Assembly (NCBI GenBank): GCA_037954665.1
Contig: JBBMOL010000057.1
Coordinates: 1,798,001 to 1,862,000, forward strand
DNA from: Laguncularia racemosa
Taxonomy: Eukaryota; Streptophyta; Magnoliopsida; Myrtales; Combretaceae
Reading direction: 5' to 3'
Length of the DNA: 64,000 bases
The notes under the pieces are model-generated. The model saw nothing but the letters and a program-made list of their open reading frames with translations. It was not told the DNA's origin and did not search any database. This document shows positions 1-14,064 of this stretch, one piece after another. How positions within the stretch are numbered: the stretch's first letter is position 1; each line of letters opens with the position of its first letter. A program made the translations under genes and the position numbers.

Positions 1-504
1 CTCCAATTTGAGGCGTTTGAACCATTTATTTGTGCACGGATTCCACCTTTGACATACTATCAAACAAAGGGACAATGCACCACCATCTCGCCCAATTAGT
101 GCCAAGTTCACCAAATACTTCATCATATAGTCTCCATTATCTATTTCAAGAAGCTATATTCACATGCAGCCAACAAGGCTTGCATGGCATTGACATCTTA
201 ATCAGTTCATTTAACTTTTATGGTGGAGCACAGCCCACTTTATCATGTTGGTCCCAGGAGTCCTCTGTCTAACACCTTCCAATGAAAGAGATAAGATATG
301 GCCAATACTACCACGCTCAGCCTCACATACTTCCCTTGACCTAGTTCACATAAAACACTTCCTGGCTCAAATGCACAAGCCAGAAAGTAGCAGACTTTGG
401 CCATCTATGGGATAGAGGCACACAACCCAGCTGAAAAGGACTTATTTCTGACAAGCAAATGAAAGCAAGACTCTCTGAAATAAGGAAACAATAAAGGTCG
501 TTAC

Positions 505-3500
505 CTTTGGGAAACTGGCAGTGAATGGAACAGTGAGGACAGCAAGGCCCCTTGAGAAATTTTTTATGATACCTGAAGCAGCATTTCCTTCCATGCCTTC
601 CTGCATGTTGCACTGAGGATAGGAGAAATGTTAGATGATTATCTCAAAGTAGCAAAACTCAAGCATAGAACATATCTGAGGGGGGTAGTGCTAAGTAGCT
701 CTGTTTGGTGTATATACCCAAAAAAATATGAGACATAGATGCTGGTTACAGATCATACAGCCAATACATTGATTCATAATTTTAAAACAAAATTAGGCTA
801 GATAGTTCACAACCATCTCATATATACATTTACTAGGACAAGTAAACAGTGCCTATCAAAGGAAGCCTTCACAGCATAGAGTGAGTGTGCAAAACTGCTG
901 CCTCTATAGCTCTACTATGTGAATTTATTGCTCACATGACCAGATCTATGACAAACAAAAACTAAAAGACAACTGAATGTACAATGAGAAGGAGACCACC
1001 ATTTCTATTAATATATTTAAAAAGATCTCTTCAGAAATCTTCCATTTGTCCAAGCTATTGATATTTCAAACAATGTCAAACCCTTTACCAACATAAGTTT
1101 AAAATTTTTTTCATTGTGATATCATATTCTAGGTCATTAGATATATTATAAAAAAAAATTAATTGCTTTAAATCAAACATAAAATACAATACCAAAGCCT
1201 AAAACCTTTTCTGATCTTTTTTATTTGGATAATTAAAGTCTAAAAACATTGAAACAGTAAAGAAGAATAAGGAAGTCTAAAAGATAACCAAAAGCAACTA
1301 TTAAGCTTCAAGGTATTCTGAAAATAGATTAAATAGTGCATACTTAAAGATACCAAAAGCAATATCTTAATCAGAAAACAGAGAAAACTTTGAATTTGGA
1401 GCTTCCAAGTCACCTCTCCACCATTATGTATGATGGTCTAAATATGCGAAAAAGGGAACTGGATTTGGTGATTTAGAAAATCCAACTGATGAAAAATCTG
1501 GTAATTTGAGCAAAGATGAAAAGAGATCCCAACATAACTTATATGATAGAAAGGTTGTCTAGCATTAACCCACTTTGCTGATTTAGGTTATCCAAGTGAG
1601 ATCCAGTCAGCACAACACAAACTACACCTTTTAAGAAAATCTTTTCTTTTTTCTACTTTTAGTTATATTTCAGAGGACTATATGCCTTTTGGCCATAAAA
1701 AAGAAGACTATATGCCCGGCAAATCTTTCATAGGGTCAGAGCAATGATCTTATTTCTAAGGAATCTCTGGAGTTGTCCCTATTTGGTGGTTTATTTATTA
1801 TTCCACGGGAAATTTCTCTTCATAAGGTCCCGATCCTTTCATACAGTGAAAGGTTTTCTTGTTCAAGGCACTCAAACAATTTTTTATGTGCTCTTCTTTT
1901 TTATCCAATTTCCTGATCTGATCAAGAAAGGGTTTTATTTCAGCCTCCATATATTTCTAGTAGTTTTCAGTGACATAATCTTAATAGAGGCATCAGTTAA
2001 CTCATTTTTCTGATCTTTACTTACATAGTGCATTTTTAAAGATAGGAAGCATATGAACTGGCAGAAATACATATCATCAAGTTAAAACCACAAAGTGTGG
2101 TACATTATGCTCTAGAGACTCCTAACACGATTCAGCAATTCATCAAATTCATAATTCAATAACTTTTCTTCAACTTCCAGAGTCACTTCACAATGATATG
2201 TCACTTGAATAATATGTACTACTAACACTTTACTAATCTAAATGCAGCCCCTGACTAAAAATGAAAAAGAAATACTTCTCACCTCCACAGTGATCAAGAA
2301 TGTCAATCCAGTTAAAATTGGAAATACATATAAATCATCTGGAGTAGTAAGATCCATGAACCAGTATGAACCACCACTTTTGAAAGATGGGACCTTTTCA
2401 GCCATGTTTGATATCTACAAAAAAACAACAACGGTTGATTTAGGAATTGACCATCTTAACTAGCAGCAAATGAAATAAAAAGAATAAATACCATAAATTA
2501 AGGCTCTACTAATTAACAAAGGCCTAGCTGCATTTAGAACATGCTTGGCAAAAAAACAGTCCTTCCCACTATAATCATGGACATCTGTCTAAAATACTGA
2601 ATTGAGAATTAAAGTTGCAATATTAAAAACAATTACATCATTAAAAAGAATCAGGGAAAGGACGGAAGGCTGAAAAAAACCAGATCATTGAGACCAATAG
2701 CAAAATGGGAGGGGAAAAAATGCTTATCAAGAAAAGGTTTTCAAGCCAATCCAAGAATTGGCCATTTGATGATCTATAATCAGAAAAAATTGACATGTCT
2801 GTGAGAAATAAATGATAAAAACCATTTATAGCCCACTTTTAAGTCGATTTCACATTACATATATAATCGATCAGATGAAACATTCACAAAGCCAGGTGAA
2901 ATGGATTGGAAGTTAGCTTACATCAGTAGCTTCCCCACCATCTTAACTAAATAATTCCATATTTATTATTGACATGCAAAGAAATACAATATGCTTCTTT
3001 TTCTCCGCTAAATTATAATATATCATACCGCAAAGAAGAAACTGACAAAGACTGGGCCTTGGATGAACAGTCCTTTCATAGGAGTGAATGGACTAACTCC
3101 GTGCCTAAAATGTCAGAGCAGGTATTAGAAAGAGGTACCATAGAGAAAGTTTGTGGCAATAATTTAATAACTAAAAAAAAAGGGAAAAAGCAACACATTG
3201 CACGTGAAATTCAACAAGAAACATAACTCCCTCATCTATGCAAGCTCCAACAAACCGTTCCTCTAAGAAATTGGAATGAAAGACAGATACAAGGGCAGTG
3301 GAAATTGCAACTGCTATAAATTTCTTTTTTCTTTTTTCTTTTTTTGGCTCAAGTAATGCAAAAAAGAAATGACAGTCACCATACAATGTCTTTGGGCTTT
3401 AATCAAACAACTATTCATGTCCCAACATATGACATAATGCCAGGAGTTCTGAAGTTGCTACAACATAAAAACAGTGAGTGAAAAATTACAAGCAAAATAA

Positions 3501-6500
3501 GTTAATCTCACCACACGTTAATAGGAGAAATGAGTTCCTTACTCTGTGAACAATTGTTTCATCCTCCTTTGACCTTCAGCAACAGCCCTGGGATCCATAC
3601 TCTTGAAAAGATAAAGTCATGATCAAAAATTTCTATGATACATAGAAAGTACGCCAAACTAATAGCAAGCCATCTTTGCCCAACAACACAAAAAATGCAG
3701 GCATTCACAGGTCTGACAGCTTCAACATCTTGTACAATATTTAACAAAAAAAATATCTTGTACAAGATAAACCCAAAAGAGAGAATCCTCAGCAAAGTAT
3801 CAAAAGCTTTCATGAAATTGGAGAGCACTTCAATAGATTGTTCAATGGCAGAAAGAAAGATCAGACACTTGTTTCATTAGCAACCAAATAGTACCTCCTT
3901 TATCAGAACAACAGTGGCAGCATTCCCTCCACAAAATATCATAATGTCACAGGAAATGAAAATAGTGAATTTCTCCCTCTTATACCTTTAGCAGAAGGTA
4001 AAAGATTTTCCATTGCCATTTCCGCATTAATCCAAACTTCTATTACAAGCACAAAAGGACAAAAAGAAAATGGATCGACTTGACAGAGACTGGAAATGTG
4101 ATGCATCCATGATCAATTTACGAAAATACTTAGGATATCCCACTGTTTAAGAAGTAGTTCATGGAAATTATAACCATGCCATTTGCTCTTACAAATCAGC
4201 CTCTATGGAGCAGAAAGGCAAACTTCTATTCCTATGATAGCCACAGACTCAATCTTGTGAAATCAGTATACTGTCCATGATTTTTTCCTCCCCAGAATAA
4301 AAGCTGATTGCTCCTCCCTGACTAAGCTTGGCAAAACTTGAATAAGCTTGAAGGCCAAAATCTGGAAACACACTTGCAAATGGTGTTGCAACAAGATATT
4401 GACCCAAAGTTATTAAGTTTTTATGGATTCCCCACTTTTAGCAACAAGGTAATAGATCAGCAAGTTCCCCCAAACAAACAAATTACTTGAAGTACTAGCA
4501 AAAACACCCTCTCCAACTCTATGGCTCACAACAATTTAGCAACAAAGCCATATGGAAAGTGTCAATGCTATTACAGTCTAAGTAATATGAGCATGATTCA
4601 TTATAAGAAACTTAGAGAAATTAGGGGGTCTTAAATTTCAACTTAGTGTCTCAAGACTGTCTATTGTTTCCATGTACAGCTATTAAAAAAGCAGTGTGAA
4701 TAAAACTACAAAAGGTATCACCAGTGTGAAATAAATATACCTACCCCAACTTTTGAAAAGCCTGAAAAGGTGCACTTTTATCACCTGGGAACAACCTCTA
4801 ACCCCTATTTTTCTCCCACAAGAGCAATGACTATAAATCCACCATATACACTCCCTTCACAATAAATAAGTTGAATTAAAAATTGTAAATGCATACACCA
4901 TAAGAACACATGTCACAGAGTCTTAGTTTCTCTTAATTTCAAACTTTATTGAGAGCTTTACAATTTTGTATTTGAAAGTCCATGTGCAGTTTGTTTGCAC
5001 CAGCCTATATGTTCTGCAAACAGTTCTGTAAGCATGCACTTGATGTAAACAGCTGAATTATGCCTGAATAAGTGAATCACATAGGTTTTAATTTAGCAGA
5101 AAATCTGAAAGAACTTAAGAGTTGAATAAGACAGGCAAACCACTATAACCTGAGGCAGTTTTGAATCTCTCTTACCTTTTAAATTTCTTCAATATGTTTT
5201 ACTTCTGTTCATATTGCATCTAACTGAAATTAACTTAAGTACTAGACTGCATTCATTGTTAACATAAATGGGACCAACAGATTTCAGTCAAATAATCAAA
5301 GATTAACAGGCTGCCACTCCTCTTCATGTCCATAAATCACACACGCAGAATAAAACAAAATCTAAGAAAATAAGCTAATACATGAAATCCCTATCAATGC
5401 GTTTGCCATAGTTGGTTTGTGGGTGTGATAATTGATAAATAATAGTTTCACAGAACATTCTATACCTTACTCTGCATCTCATTTTTTATTTCCTCCATTC
5501 GTGGCCGGATGATCTGCATAATGTGAATGAATGATTGATTAACGCTTTTGGAAATGCTTGGGGCAAATGAGATTAGGTAGACACAGCACTGACTCTGTCA
5601 CTGGCACTCAAGAATTGACATACCAACAAATGCTAGATCCTTAAGCAATTTTTGATTTGCTAAGTGCCAAACTGACAAATAGAATATATTTTTCATAGTA
5701 ATATGAGCAAAGAAAAAAAATCATCCCTTCCAACCAAAAACATTTCATTCACATAATTGCCAAGAGACCTCATCATCAACTTCCATAAGAATCTACTATC
5801 ATGGCTCCACCAGTTTAAGCATGTTATAAGGAAGCATGCAACCATAAATTCCTTGATGCAATCAAGTTCACTTGTATACTTGTAACTGGAATAAGAACTT
5901 CACATGTATTCGATATCTACATGGAATCACCTAGAAATGACTAGAAACTCATCATGGAAAAAAACATGAATAAGTTGTTTGAAACAGAAGCAAGGTAAGA
6001 AAATCGAGGACAGAATCACCGTAAGTTAAGCATCCTTTACAAAGCAAAACCAAATGATCAATTCTAAGCATGGCTTCCAGCACTAAGAAAAGATGTAATG
6101 AAGAGACATGAGATAGTGTGGACAACAGAGGCTAGAGAGACTGCCAGAAGCAATTTAAAAAGATGATACAACTTGAAAAAAAAAATGAGGACAGTCCTTG
6201 CTTTATGAAACCAAACAAGGACAAGGAGTAAAATGGTTCGACATTACCACTGGATTGTGAATAAGTTACACCTGCTTGCATCAACCTAGTCAAGTAGCTT
6301 ATAGTGTCAAGCTCAGGCTTCTTAACAGATCTATATGCATGAGAGCCAATTCAAGCTCAAGTAAAGATAATGTTTAAATGAGTTTAATTGTGTTTGATTC
6401 CACTTCAGTTATAATATAAATTTAATAAGAAGGAATGGACTTTTTGAAAATAAACAAACCTAATAAAGCTTGAGGTAAAGCTCCTTGTTTACCATTTCAA

Positions 6501-7887
6501 GCCAAGTGGAATATCCAATTTTTATTACTAATTATCTCAACTTGATAGAATTGGAAAGGCAGAAAATTAATAGTTTCTCAGCACTATTGACCATAGAAAA
6601 TGCTCTGATGTCTTAAGAATTTATAAACTACATAATTGACAAAGACCTCTGCACTAAGTTATTACCTATTTTTCTGATCAAAGATCTTCTCAGTAGGGGT
6701 ATGATCTCTTTCAGGATGTGCACCTATAGTTAGACTATTGTGCTTTAAAGAGGGGGATTTTTCAAAAATTCAATTGATTACAAATACTAGTATTCTCAGC
6801 CCATCTTTTGTTTATATTAGAACAAACAAGCGAAATCAATTTCTAAGATCTCAGGGAGACACAAACATAAGTAAGCAAGAAGAGATGATGAAACATACAG
6901 CAAGCTTTGCCGTAGCTTTCATTGTATTTATTAAAAATGGAACTGTTGCCCCTCGAATTAAAAGAGTTGTTACAGCAATGGCAGCCCACCTGAAATTATA
7001 GAAAGAGCAGAAAGAAATGTGAGACTGGTGAAATGCAACAGGTGATAACCAGCATTCAAAATTATAATGCTTCCATCAACCTACTATCACTTAAGTAACT
7101 AGTTATGCAAGCAAAATGTCTTGATTCCACCAGAAAAATATGTAATTTCAAAGAGGCGGATAAATGCATTAACGATGATCACATTGTTAGCTATTACAGA
7201 CATGTCAACCGTGCTAACAATATTGTGATTCTAAACAGGGACTAACAACAGATGTAAAGATGATCAGTGAAAGGCATGATTTTTTGTTAAAACAGACACT
7301 ATAGAACATTGGTTTGGAAGGAACCATAGCCTACTAAGTGTTGAATGAACAGGTAACAAAAATAATATTAAAGTAAAATACTCATATCGAAAATTTCAAC
7401 TCAAATCATACCAGTGGAGGCCAGTAAATGTGTGCACATAATCAATTAAGTACTGCAAGCACATGACAGGATAAAAGGAATCTGCAGCAGCAATGGCAAC
7501 TTCATTGACTGCAGGTGCCTGAGAAGCAACTGCTTCCACAGTCGTATCACTAATGACTCCTGCCACATCACTTATAAGCTCAATCTTCTCTGCCCCATCA
7601 CCCACAGCAGTAGACATGTACCGGGAGTAAGAAGACCCAAGACTTGGTATACATCCTAAACTCAAATACCTTCTATCAGGAAAAAAGGATCCCAATCCAC
7701 TAGAGTAATTGGGATTACTTACAAAAGACCTCCTTTGGAAGCAACTATTTGATATATCTCGGCATGAGCTTTTATCAAGGGAACCATCTTTACGATCATC
7801 ATCACTCTGAGAGACATAGCCAAAAGAAGTTAGGGACCTTCGGGCCAGGAGGTTTGCTCGCATACAGACAGCCCGTCTATATGCCAT
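505..7887 (-). CDS. OXA1: Mitochondrial inner-membrane insertase OXA1 (partial, 7 coding exons; 3' end off window)
   Basis: YidC/Oxa1/Alb3-family insertase, which places mitochondrially made proteins into the inner membrane. Coding exons in transcript order, placed by GT-AG signals and phase: 7412-7887, 6899-6989, 5466-5513, 3543-3601, 3029-3104, 2283-2414, 505-612. They join without a frame break into 330 codons. Residues 1 to about 120 are a basic, Ser/Arg-rich mitochondrial presequence. The conserved core follows: YPVMCLQYLIDYVHTFTGLH and a first membrane segment, then RGATVPFLINTMKATAKLA, IIRPRMEEIKNEMQSK, HGVSPFTPMKGLFIQGPVF, NMAEKVPSFKSGG, LTGLTFLITVECNMQEG and LTVPFTASFPK. The start at 7887 is the first ATG after a probable 5'-UTR acceptor and has a good context (ACCATGG). 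The expected next exon (an FCYW-type segment and the basic C-terminus) is not found in 1-504. No stop or frameshift is seen, so the gene looks functional. The family call is firm; exact exon ends are inferred. Confidence 0.93.
613..6898 (-). other. OXA1 introns (non-coding)
   Basis: The introns are 613-2282, 2415-3028, 3105-3542, 3602-5465 and 5514-6898; the most 5' coding intron is 6990-7411. All are AT-rich. Short open frames inside them on either strand match no family I know. Bases 1-504 are also intron-like: the next OXA1 exon was searched for there and not found. Confidence 0.75.
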
Positions 7888-7893
7888 GGTGAC

Positions 7894-8599
7894 CTGCAAA
7901 AACATGTCGTTAAGTCAAACATTCACAGCTCAATAGATGGGCACAATAACCTTTCGAAAAATCGGTTTTAGATCTATTGGAGAAAATGTTTAAATTATTT
8001 TGGGTAACTGAAATTGTTTAAATTTAATTAAGTTAAAAGAGTAAAAAGAAAAAATTATTAAAAAAAGAATCAGTAAGAAACGCTAGGAAGATAGTAGTAT
8101 CGTGTGGATCAAATTTCTTAAACCCTCTCAAAACCCTAGCTTAGCCAATGCCACTGAATCCGTATCGGATTCAGCAGAAGACCAGCAGTTTGATTAAAAT
8201 CGAAACACAAAGGAGCTCATCGCAAAACAAGCGAAAAAAATAATTAAACTTTAACAAGACCTTATAGAGATAGCAACTCATACCCTTAAACCCTAAACCC
8301 TGCCCAAAACCCTTACCACTCTAATTCACCAACTCATAGCTTAATTCAGCACCTACCCACAATTACACAGGAAAAGACCTTGCTAAACAAAGTAAAAACA
8401 ACATAATCCCACTCAAAATCAACTAACCCCATCATATCTCATCAAACTTACTAAGAAAACCAAAGAAATGTAAGGTTCTTTTGGTACAAATTCATCTTCT
8501 TGGATTCATGCTCACTAGGAAAGAAGGGGGGAATAAAGGGAAGGCTGGCTTTGATCGAGGACAGTCGAATGATGGAGATGAATCAGAAAATGATCTCAC
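7894..8599 (-). other. Probable 5'-UTR intron of OXA1
   Basis: On the minus strand a donor (ATAG followed by GTGAGATC) ends a leader exon at 8600. A pyrimidine-rich acceptor (TTTTTGCAG) ends the intron at 7894, seven bases before the OXA1 ATG. The intervening 706 bases are AT-rich and hold telo-box-like motifs. Leader introns are common in plant housekeeping genes. This is inferred from splice signals only. Confidence 0.6.
8288..8301. promoter_or_regulatory. Telo-box motif in the OXA1 leader
   Basis: A double telomere-type repeat, AAACCCTAAACCCT, lies in the leader intron, with a further AAACCCTAG near 8134. Telo-boxes near the 5' end mark many plant ribosomal-protein and mitochondrial biogenesis genes and are bound by Myb-type telobox factors. 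A role here is inferred. Confidence 0.5.
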
Positions 8600-8600
8600 C

Positions 8601-8810
8601 TATATAGATGATTTAAGATTGATGTGATCTGAACTTGATCCAAACTCTCCCACTCCCTCCTTGCCTGCGTTTTCGCCTTTGCTTCTATATCGAATGCGCA
8701 CGGGTACGTGATGCTACGAACGAAAGGGAAGGGGAAGTACTCATGAAGAGGTTTTGGGAGAATTAAGGTTTAAGATAGTGTGGTTTCGGGTTTGGGCATC
8801 GGCTCCGGTA
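8601..8810 (-). promoter_or_regulatory. Leader exon and promoter region of OXA1
   Basis: This stretch upstream of the leader donor is richer in C, G and CpG than its surroundings, with CT-rich runs near 8645-8700. That is typical of the transcription start area of a broadly expressed plant gene. No clear TATA box or start site can be fixed. Confidence 0.35.
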
Positions 8811-9214
8811 AGTAGTCTGCCTTTGTAAGAATCTTATTAATCAAACTTGAAAAAATCTTTTTTTTTAAAAAAAAAATGGAAACATTTGAAAGAATAAACT
8901 TTTTTATAATTTTAAGATAAATCATTCATTTTATCAATAGATTTTTATTTTTATTTTTATTTTCCTATTTTGAGTCCTTCAGAGTGTAAAAAATCCCTAG
9001 GTGAAAAAGCATGCAAAAAGGCATGGAGTTTATTTTCTCTATTTCCATTAATAGGATTCTACTAATCCTATTAGTTGGTTTAATATGTTTTTTTAATTTA
9101 ACAACTATAAATTTTTTGATAAAGAATTTTATAATTATAATTTTAAATTACTAAATATTATATTTAATTAGACTTTTCATTGTCCAGTTTATTGTCTATA
9201 ATTATATTACTTGA

Positions 9215-9250
9215 TAAATGATTATAATTATAATTATAATTATAATTTTC
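9215..9250. repeat. ATAATT microsatellite
   Basis: Consecutive ATAATT units, readable directly. Simple-sequence repeat in intergenic DNA. Confidence 0.8.
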
Positions 9251-11864
9251 ATCATCAAATTATAATACAACTATAATTATAATATTTAAAGATGATGAAG
9301 ATAGTAAATTTAATAAATAAATAATTAATTGAATATAAATTTTAACAACTTTAATAAAACAACCCAAAACTTGATTGTTGTGTTTATTTCATGTTTTACA
9401 TGACTATTTGAACCTACAAATGGCAATCATGGATAGACATAGGGTGCGCTATATGTCTTAGAGAAAGTGGGTAGAGTAGGACTTGAGATTCATTATAGTG
9501 ACTTAGTGGATCATCAATATGAGCAGGTTGTGCTTGATAGAGTCGGTAGGAGAAAATGATATTACAACAAAGTGCTAATGAGTGGAACAAGATGTTATTT
9601 TTATTAATGTAAATAACTTAATCATCGATAGCTAGTTAATAGATGATAAACTTAATATGAGGTGATGCACTATATTGAGGTAGAGGATAACAAATTAGAC
9701 ACCTACATATTATTGAGTTGAGAATTAAGAAATTATTATGAGAATTTGTATAGCAAAGTTCCACAGCAGCATGAAGCAAAGTAAAAAAGCAATATTGAGC
9801 TATGTTCAATTGCATGTGAAAGTGGAATGTGAGTGTTTCGAATTCCAATTGTTGGATTGTGATGATTATGTAGAATAAATTATACATTGAGTCAATTAAT
9901 TTTTTATGCACTTACAAATATTTAAGTCTAAGCACAGGTTTTGCATTTGTATAGCTTGGACTGCTAGACTAGGGTGGGAGTGACGATAGTGGAGCTGCTA
10001 TAAGTTAATCCATGTTGGATAAGAATAATATGTATCTATTGCATTTACAGTAATGTTTAGATATTGTATACATTTAATAAATGAAGTAATGTAATATAAA
10101 AGTTTGATGATTATTTATAAAATTGTGGATATAACTGCAGGTTCTAAATCTCACATATTTTTTTTTTTTGTGATAAAAATATACGCTGGGTTAATAATGT
10201 TTTACGGTTATAGTATATATATAAATTATTAAAAATACAGTATATAATATTATGTGATCATTTATAATATATGATATATTATGGGGGTTATCCATAAAAT
10301 GATACGCCATTTAAAAGAGCTATAAGAGCAAAATTCAGAAATGTGAATAGTTATATTGTAGTGCAAAATGTTGCAACAGCTACTATCAAAACTCCACCCA
10401 TTCATATAAAAACATATGTGTTTTAAATAAACTCTTCCAAAATTATATACAGAGAAATATTTGTTTCCCCCTCATGCAAATTCATGGTTTTATTGGCATG
10501 ATTTCGGATCATCTGTTGATCATTCTAATATTTTACAAAGCGCCATGAGAGGGCCTTTGTAAATCAAATTCCCAAGTGAAGTCCTTCAACTCGCATATTC
10601 CATGGACTCGGAAAACCTACATAAGACCATGAAGAATTATAAATTAAATTAATGCTTTAGTTCTAATGGCCAAAACAAAAGCAATAAGATCTCATTAAGA
10701 ATAATCAATTGTGGTACTACGTATTCGTTAATTTCTTTCTTTGGAGGAATATTTGGGTAAAAACAAGCACTTGTTGGTCCGAAACGGTGCCTATATAGCA
10801 TCTTTTTTCAGTAAGAAAATGGAGGATAAATTATGCTAAGATCCTTTATCTCGAATTTGAAACATATTATTATTATTTGAATATGTTATTTTAGCATAAG
10901 ATATATGTCGTCTTTCAAGAGAGTTTGTGCAAGACAGCTGTCTTTTATATTTCGATATATTTCATGAATTGGCGGCTTACTTACCTATAAATGGTAACCA
11001 ACCAACAGGTAGCATTCTCTGAAAATACAAAAGAAGTTGGTAATCCATGAATTAATGACTATTTTAGAGCCATAATCTGTTAGTCATATTTCATATATAT
11101 TTGTTTTCTATTAGCTTATTGCAGTAAATTTAATATCACGTGTAATCTCTCTCTTCCATTGTCAACTCCACCCTTTTTAGTTGTTCCTAATGTTTTATTC
11201 TGTCTACGATCTCTAGTGTACTGAATACAGTTTGAAAAAACAAACCTAATCCTTTTCTAATTGGTTCTCTTAAGAAATTGACATGATGGCAAAACACATG
11301 AACTTCGTGAATTTATATGTATTTAACAGTAAATTAATCTGTTGCTGTCTCTGTTAATATAATTTTGGTTCATTTTCAAATGTTCCTCTTGAAAATAATA
11401 GAATATATCTAAAGATAAATTATAACTATACTTCCTAAACTATTGATGAGGTTTTCATAAATCTTTTTAAATTATTATACTTTCATCATTTTATATTTTT
11501 TGAAAATATACATATGCATCCCAAACTATTGTTAAAACTCTAATATTACTGTTATTTAGGATATTTTCTTAACAACCATTTTAAGGCCTTACAACAGTTA
11601 ATGCATATATCTCTTTAAAAGTTATCGAGAGGTGGTATTATACTTCATGAGTTCAAGTTGTCTATCTGCACCTAAGAATTTGCAATTATCCCTCTATTTA
11701 AGCCTTATCAACCAAAAGATAAATATGGCTTTGATAAATATTCTTATATGTAAACGTAGATACGTAGTTTGGTGGTTTTTGTCTATTTATATACATATAA
11801 AGTTAAAGTTGTACGATTATATATTTCATACATGATACAGCAATATGATAATTTGACGTAAATT

Positions 11865-12000
11865 CCACGCACACACAGATACATATGCATATGCGTATGC
11901 ACACGCACAAATATATAAATAAATATATATGTGTGTGTGTGTGTGTTATTTTAGTTATATATATACGTTGTTATATTTATATATGTATATATGCAGCAAT
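11865..12000. repeat. Alternating purine-pyrimidine microsatellite cluster
   Basis: ACACAC, ATGCATATGCGTATGC, ATATATAT and an uninterrupted GT run (about 11930-11946) follow each other, so most of the stretch alternates purine and pyrimidine. A short open frame over it (11929-12126) is an artefact of the repeat. Confidence 0.75.
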
Positions 12001-14064
12001 ATATCATGTTTATATATAATTATTTCATATTCTCTTCCATTTATAGAATTGTTTAACATGGATATGGAGACAAATATTGATATAAATATACATTTACAAA
12101 TACATATTAAGATTCAATACTATTAATATATCAACTGGTTTTTTTCTTTATAATCATCTCACGCAACACAAGTGATACTCCAAAACATTCATAATTTGTC
12201 ATAGAACCAAAAGGGTCTATAACCTAGCTTTCATTAGAGATTATATGTAGATATACCCACAGCACGTGGTATATTTTCGATTTTCCTTGGCTTATCTTTT
12301 TTTAGATGCCACATAAGGACATGGTATTAGTATAAGTGTTGATTTTTTTCCCTCAAAATCTCAAGGGAGAATTAAAAGAATTTTTTAGTTTAGGGGTTGT
12401 TGCGAGGTCTAGACCCCGCATTAAGGTCTTTCCATGAATGAAATAAATATAATCACAAGTTTTTGAAAATTGTCCATAGATCAATGTGACATTTGCATAG
12501 AGGTGGGCATCATGCTAGGCATGGCTCGGTTTCGTTGTTTATGAATGCAACACCTCAGCTAAACTACAATATTTATCAATGATAATATATTAATTTATTA
12601 ATGATTACGTACGTTTTTACATACCAAAAAGTAACTTTTCTGTTATTTATATGTATAGTTATGGTATGAAATTGTGAGCAAATGACCAAAAAAATGTGAC
12701 CTATGTTTTCTTATTCTTATGATTTATTGACAGATGTTCTGATTTTTACAAATGTATGACTTATTCTTCATTAAGCAGCCATGGACTCGTCTATTTAAAA
12801 GTGACACTCGATACACATGTATCGCCTAAACATTGACCTTGGATTATACGTGGTTGTAATCGTGTAATTGGCGCAAATAAAATAAAATAAATAACCTTGG
12901 CTTAGACATGTTTTACTGAAAAACCCTAAATTGGATGAAGTAATAAACTCCCAAAGGCTAAATCAAAAAGGCTTCACGTTTATTATTTTATTCGATTAAA
13001 GGATTATGAGTAAAATATGCATAATTTGGAATTTTGTTTTGGCAGCACATACTGGGGTATCACGTGCAATTCTTAACCGATGAGCCACAATTGGTTAATA
13101 AAGGACAACATTGGTCATTCATTGGTGAAAAGACAGTAGACAAGCTGCTAATTAATTGCAAAAGTGTGAATACAAAATCGTATTTTTGGAATCTTCCCTA
13201 AAACTGCTAGGGACTTTTTTTTTTTTTTTTTGGTTTATGATATAATTTTGCAAGGTTAAATTCAATTACTTTCAACAGAAAATCGATATTGAAGTAGGTA
13301 AACTTTTCTTCGCAAAACAACTACATTGGATTGATTCGAACCATTTCAGTAGTTTGAAATCATGTTATTGAGAGGGGCAAAGCCGTTCTTTATTTGCAAT
13401 AAATCCCGCGGATGTTATTCTCTAGGTGAGCATTTCAAAGTACTTTATTTTCTTACTACGTTATTAATTAAATTCGATACCTAGCGGCATACATTTTTAA
13501 TGCATGCATGACGATGAATCTGACGTTCTTGCAATATTATTGTTCGATGGATATTACGTCATTTCGAAAATCATTAAAAATTATTATTTTTTTTAGCTTT
13601 ATAAAGCTTTGTTATCGTATCCAGGTAAACTTTATGTAAAAAGTTCACTATTATATAAATTTGCACATTTTTTCAAAATGTTTACGGTTAAAGTCATAAT
13701 TGGTCGTAAGCCATCTTCATCTCAGGCCTCAATACAAGATTTCAGATTAAAAACCTCCGCATGAATATTTTTATGCCATAAAACTAAATTCTTGAATAAG
13801 AACCGGTTGTTGGTTAAGGACTTGTGCTTGCCACAAATATCTATTTACTTCAACTTTTATTAGTATAAAAGTTGTAACAATTTCAACCTATAAAAATTTT
13901 GAAAAATACTAAAAAGAAAAAAGAAAAAAGAAAGAAAAACTCTCCTAATGGATCCTACGATAAAAATAAAGAGGTTTTTGGAAGAGAGATAAAGATTGTC
14001 ATGCTAAAAGCTTAGATGTGAACAACGTTCATGCACAAAAAATACTAAACAATAATGCACTTAC

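Larger units (their letters stand above)
8811..14040. other. AT-rich intergenic region, no gene seen
   Basis: No coding region is recognisable. Simple sequence is frequent: an ATAATT repeat near 9215-9250, T runs at about 10158 and 13218, and a GT/AT/CA-rich microsatellite cluster at about 11865-12000. It was searched on the minus strand for a RING exon that could complete the lone exon at 14,065-14,755; no cysteine/histidine pattern of that kind was found. Confidence 0.6.

Noticed and set aside
30..272. 80-codon plus-strand open frame at the left edge
   Set aside because: No family features. It lies opposite the OXA1 intron and has a composition like surrounding non-coding DNA.
2242..3226. 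Plus-strand frames at 2,242-2,463 and 2,969-3,226
   Set aside because: They are complements of OXA1 exons 6 and 5, which carry the conserved family sequence on the minus strand.
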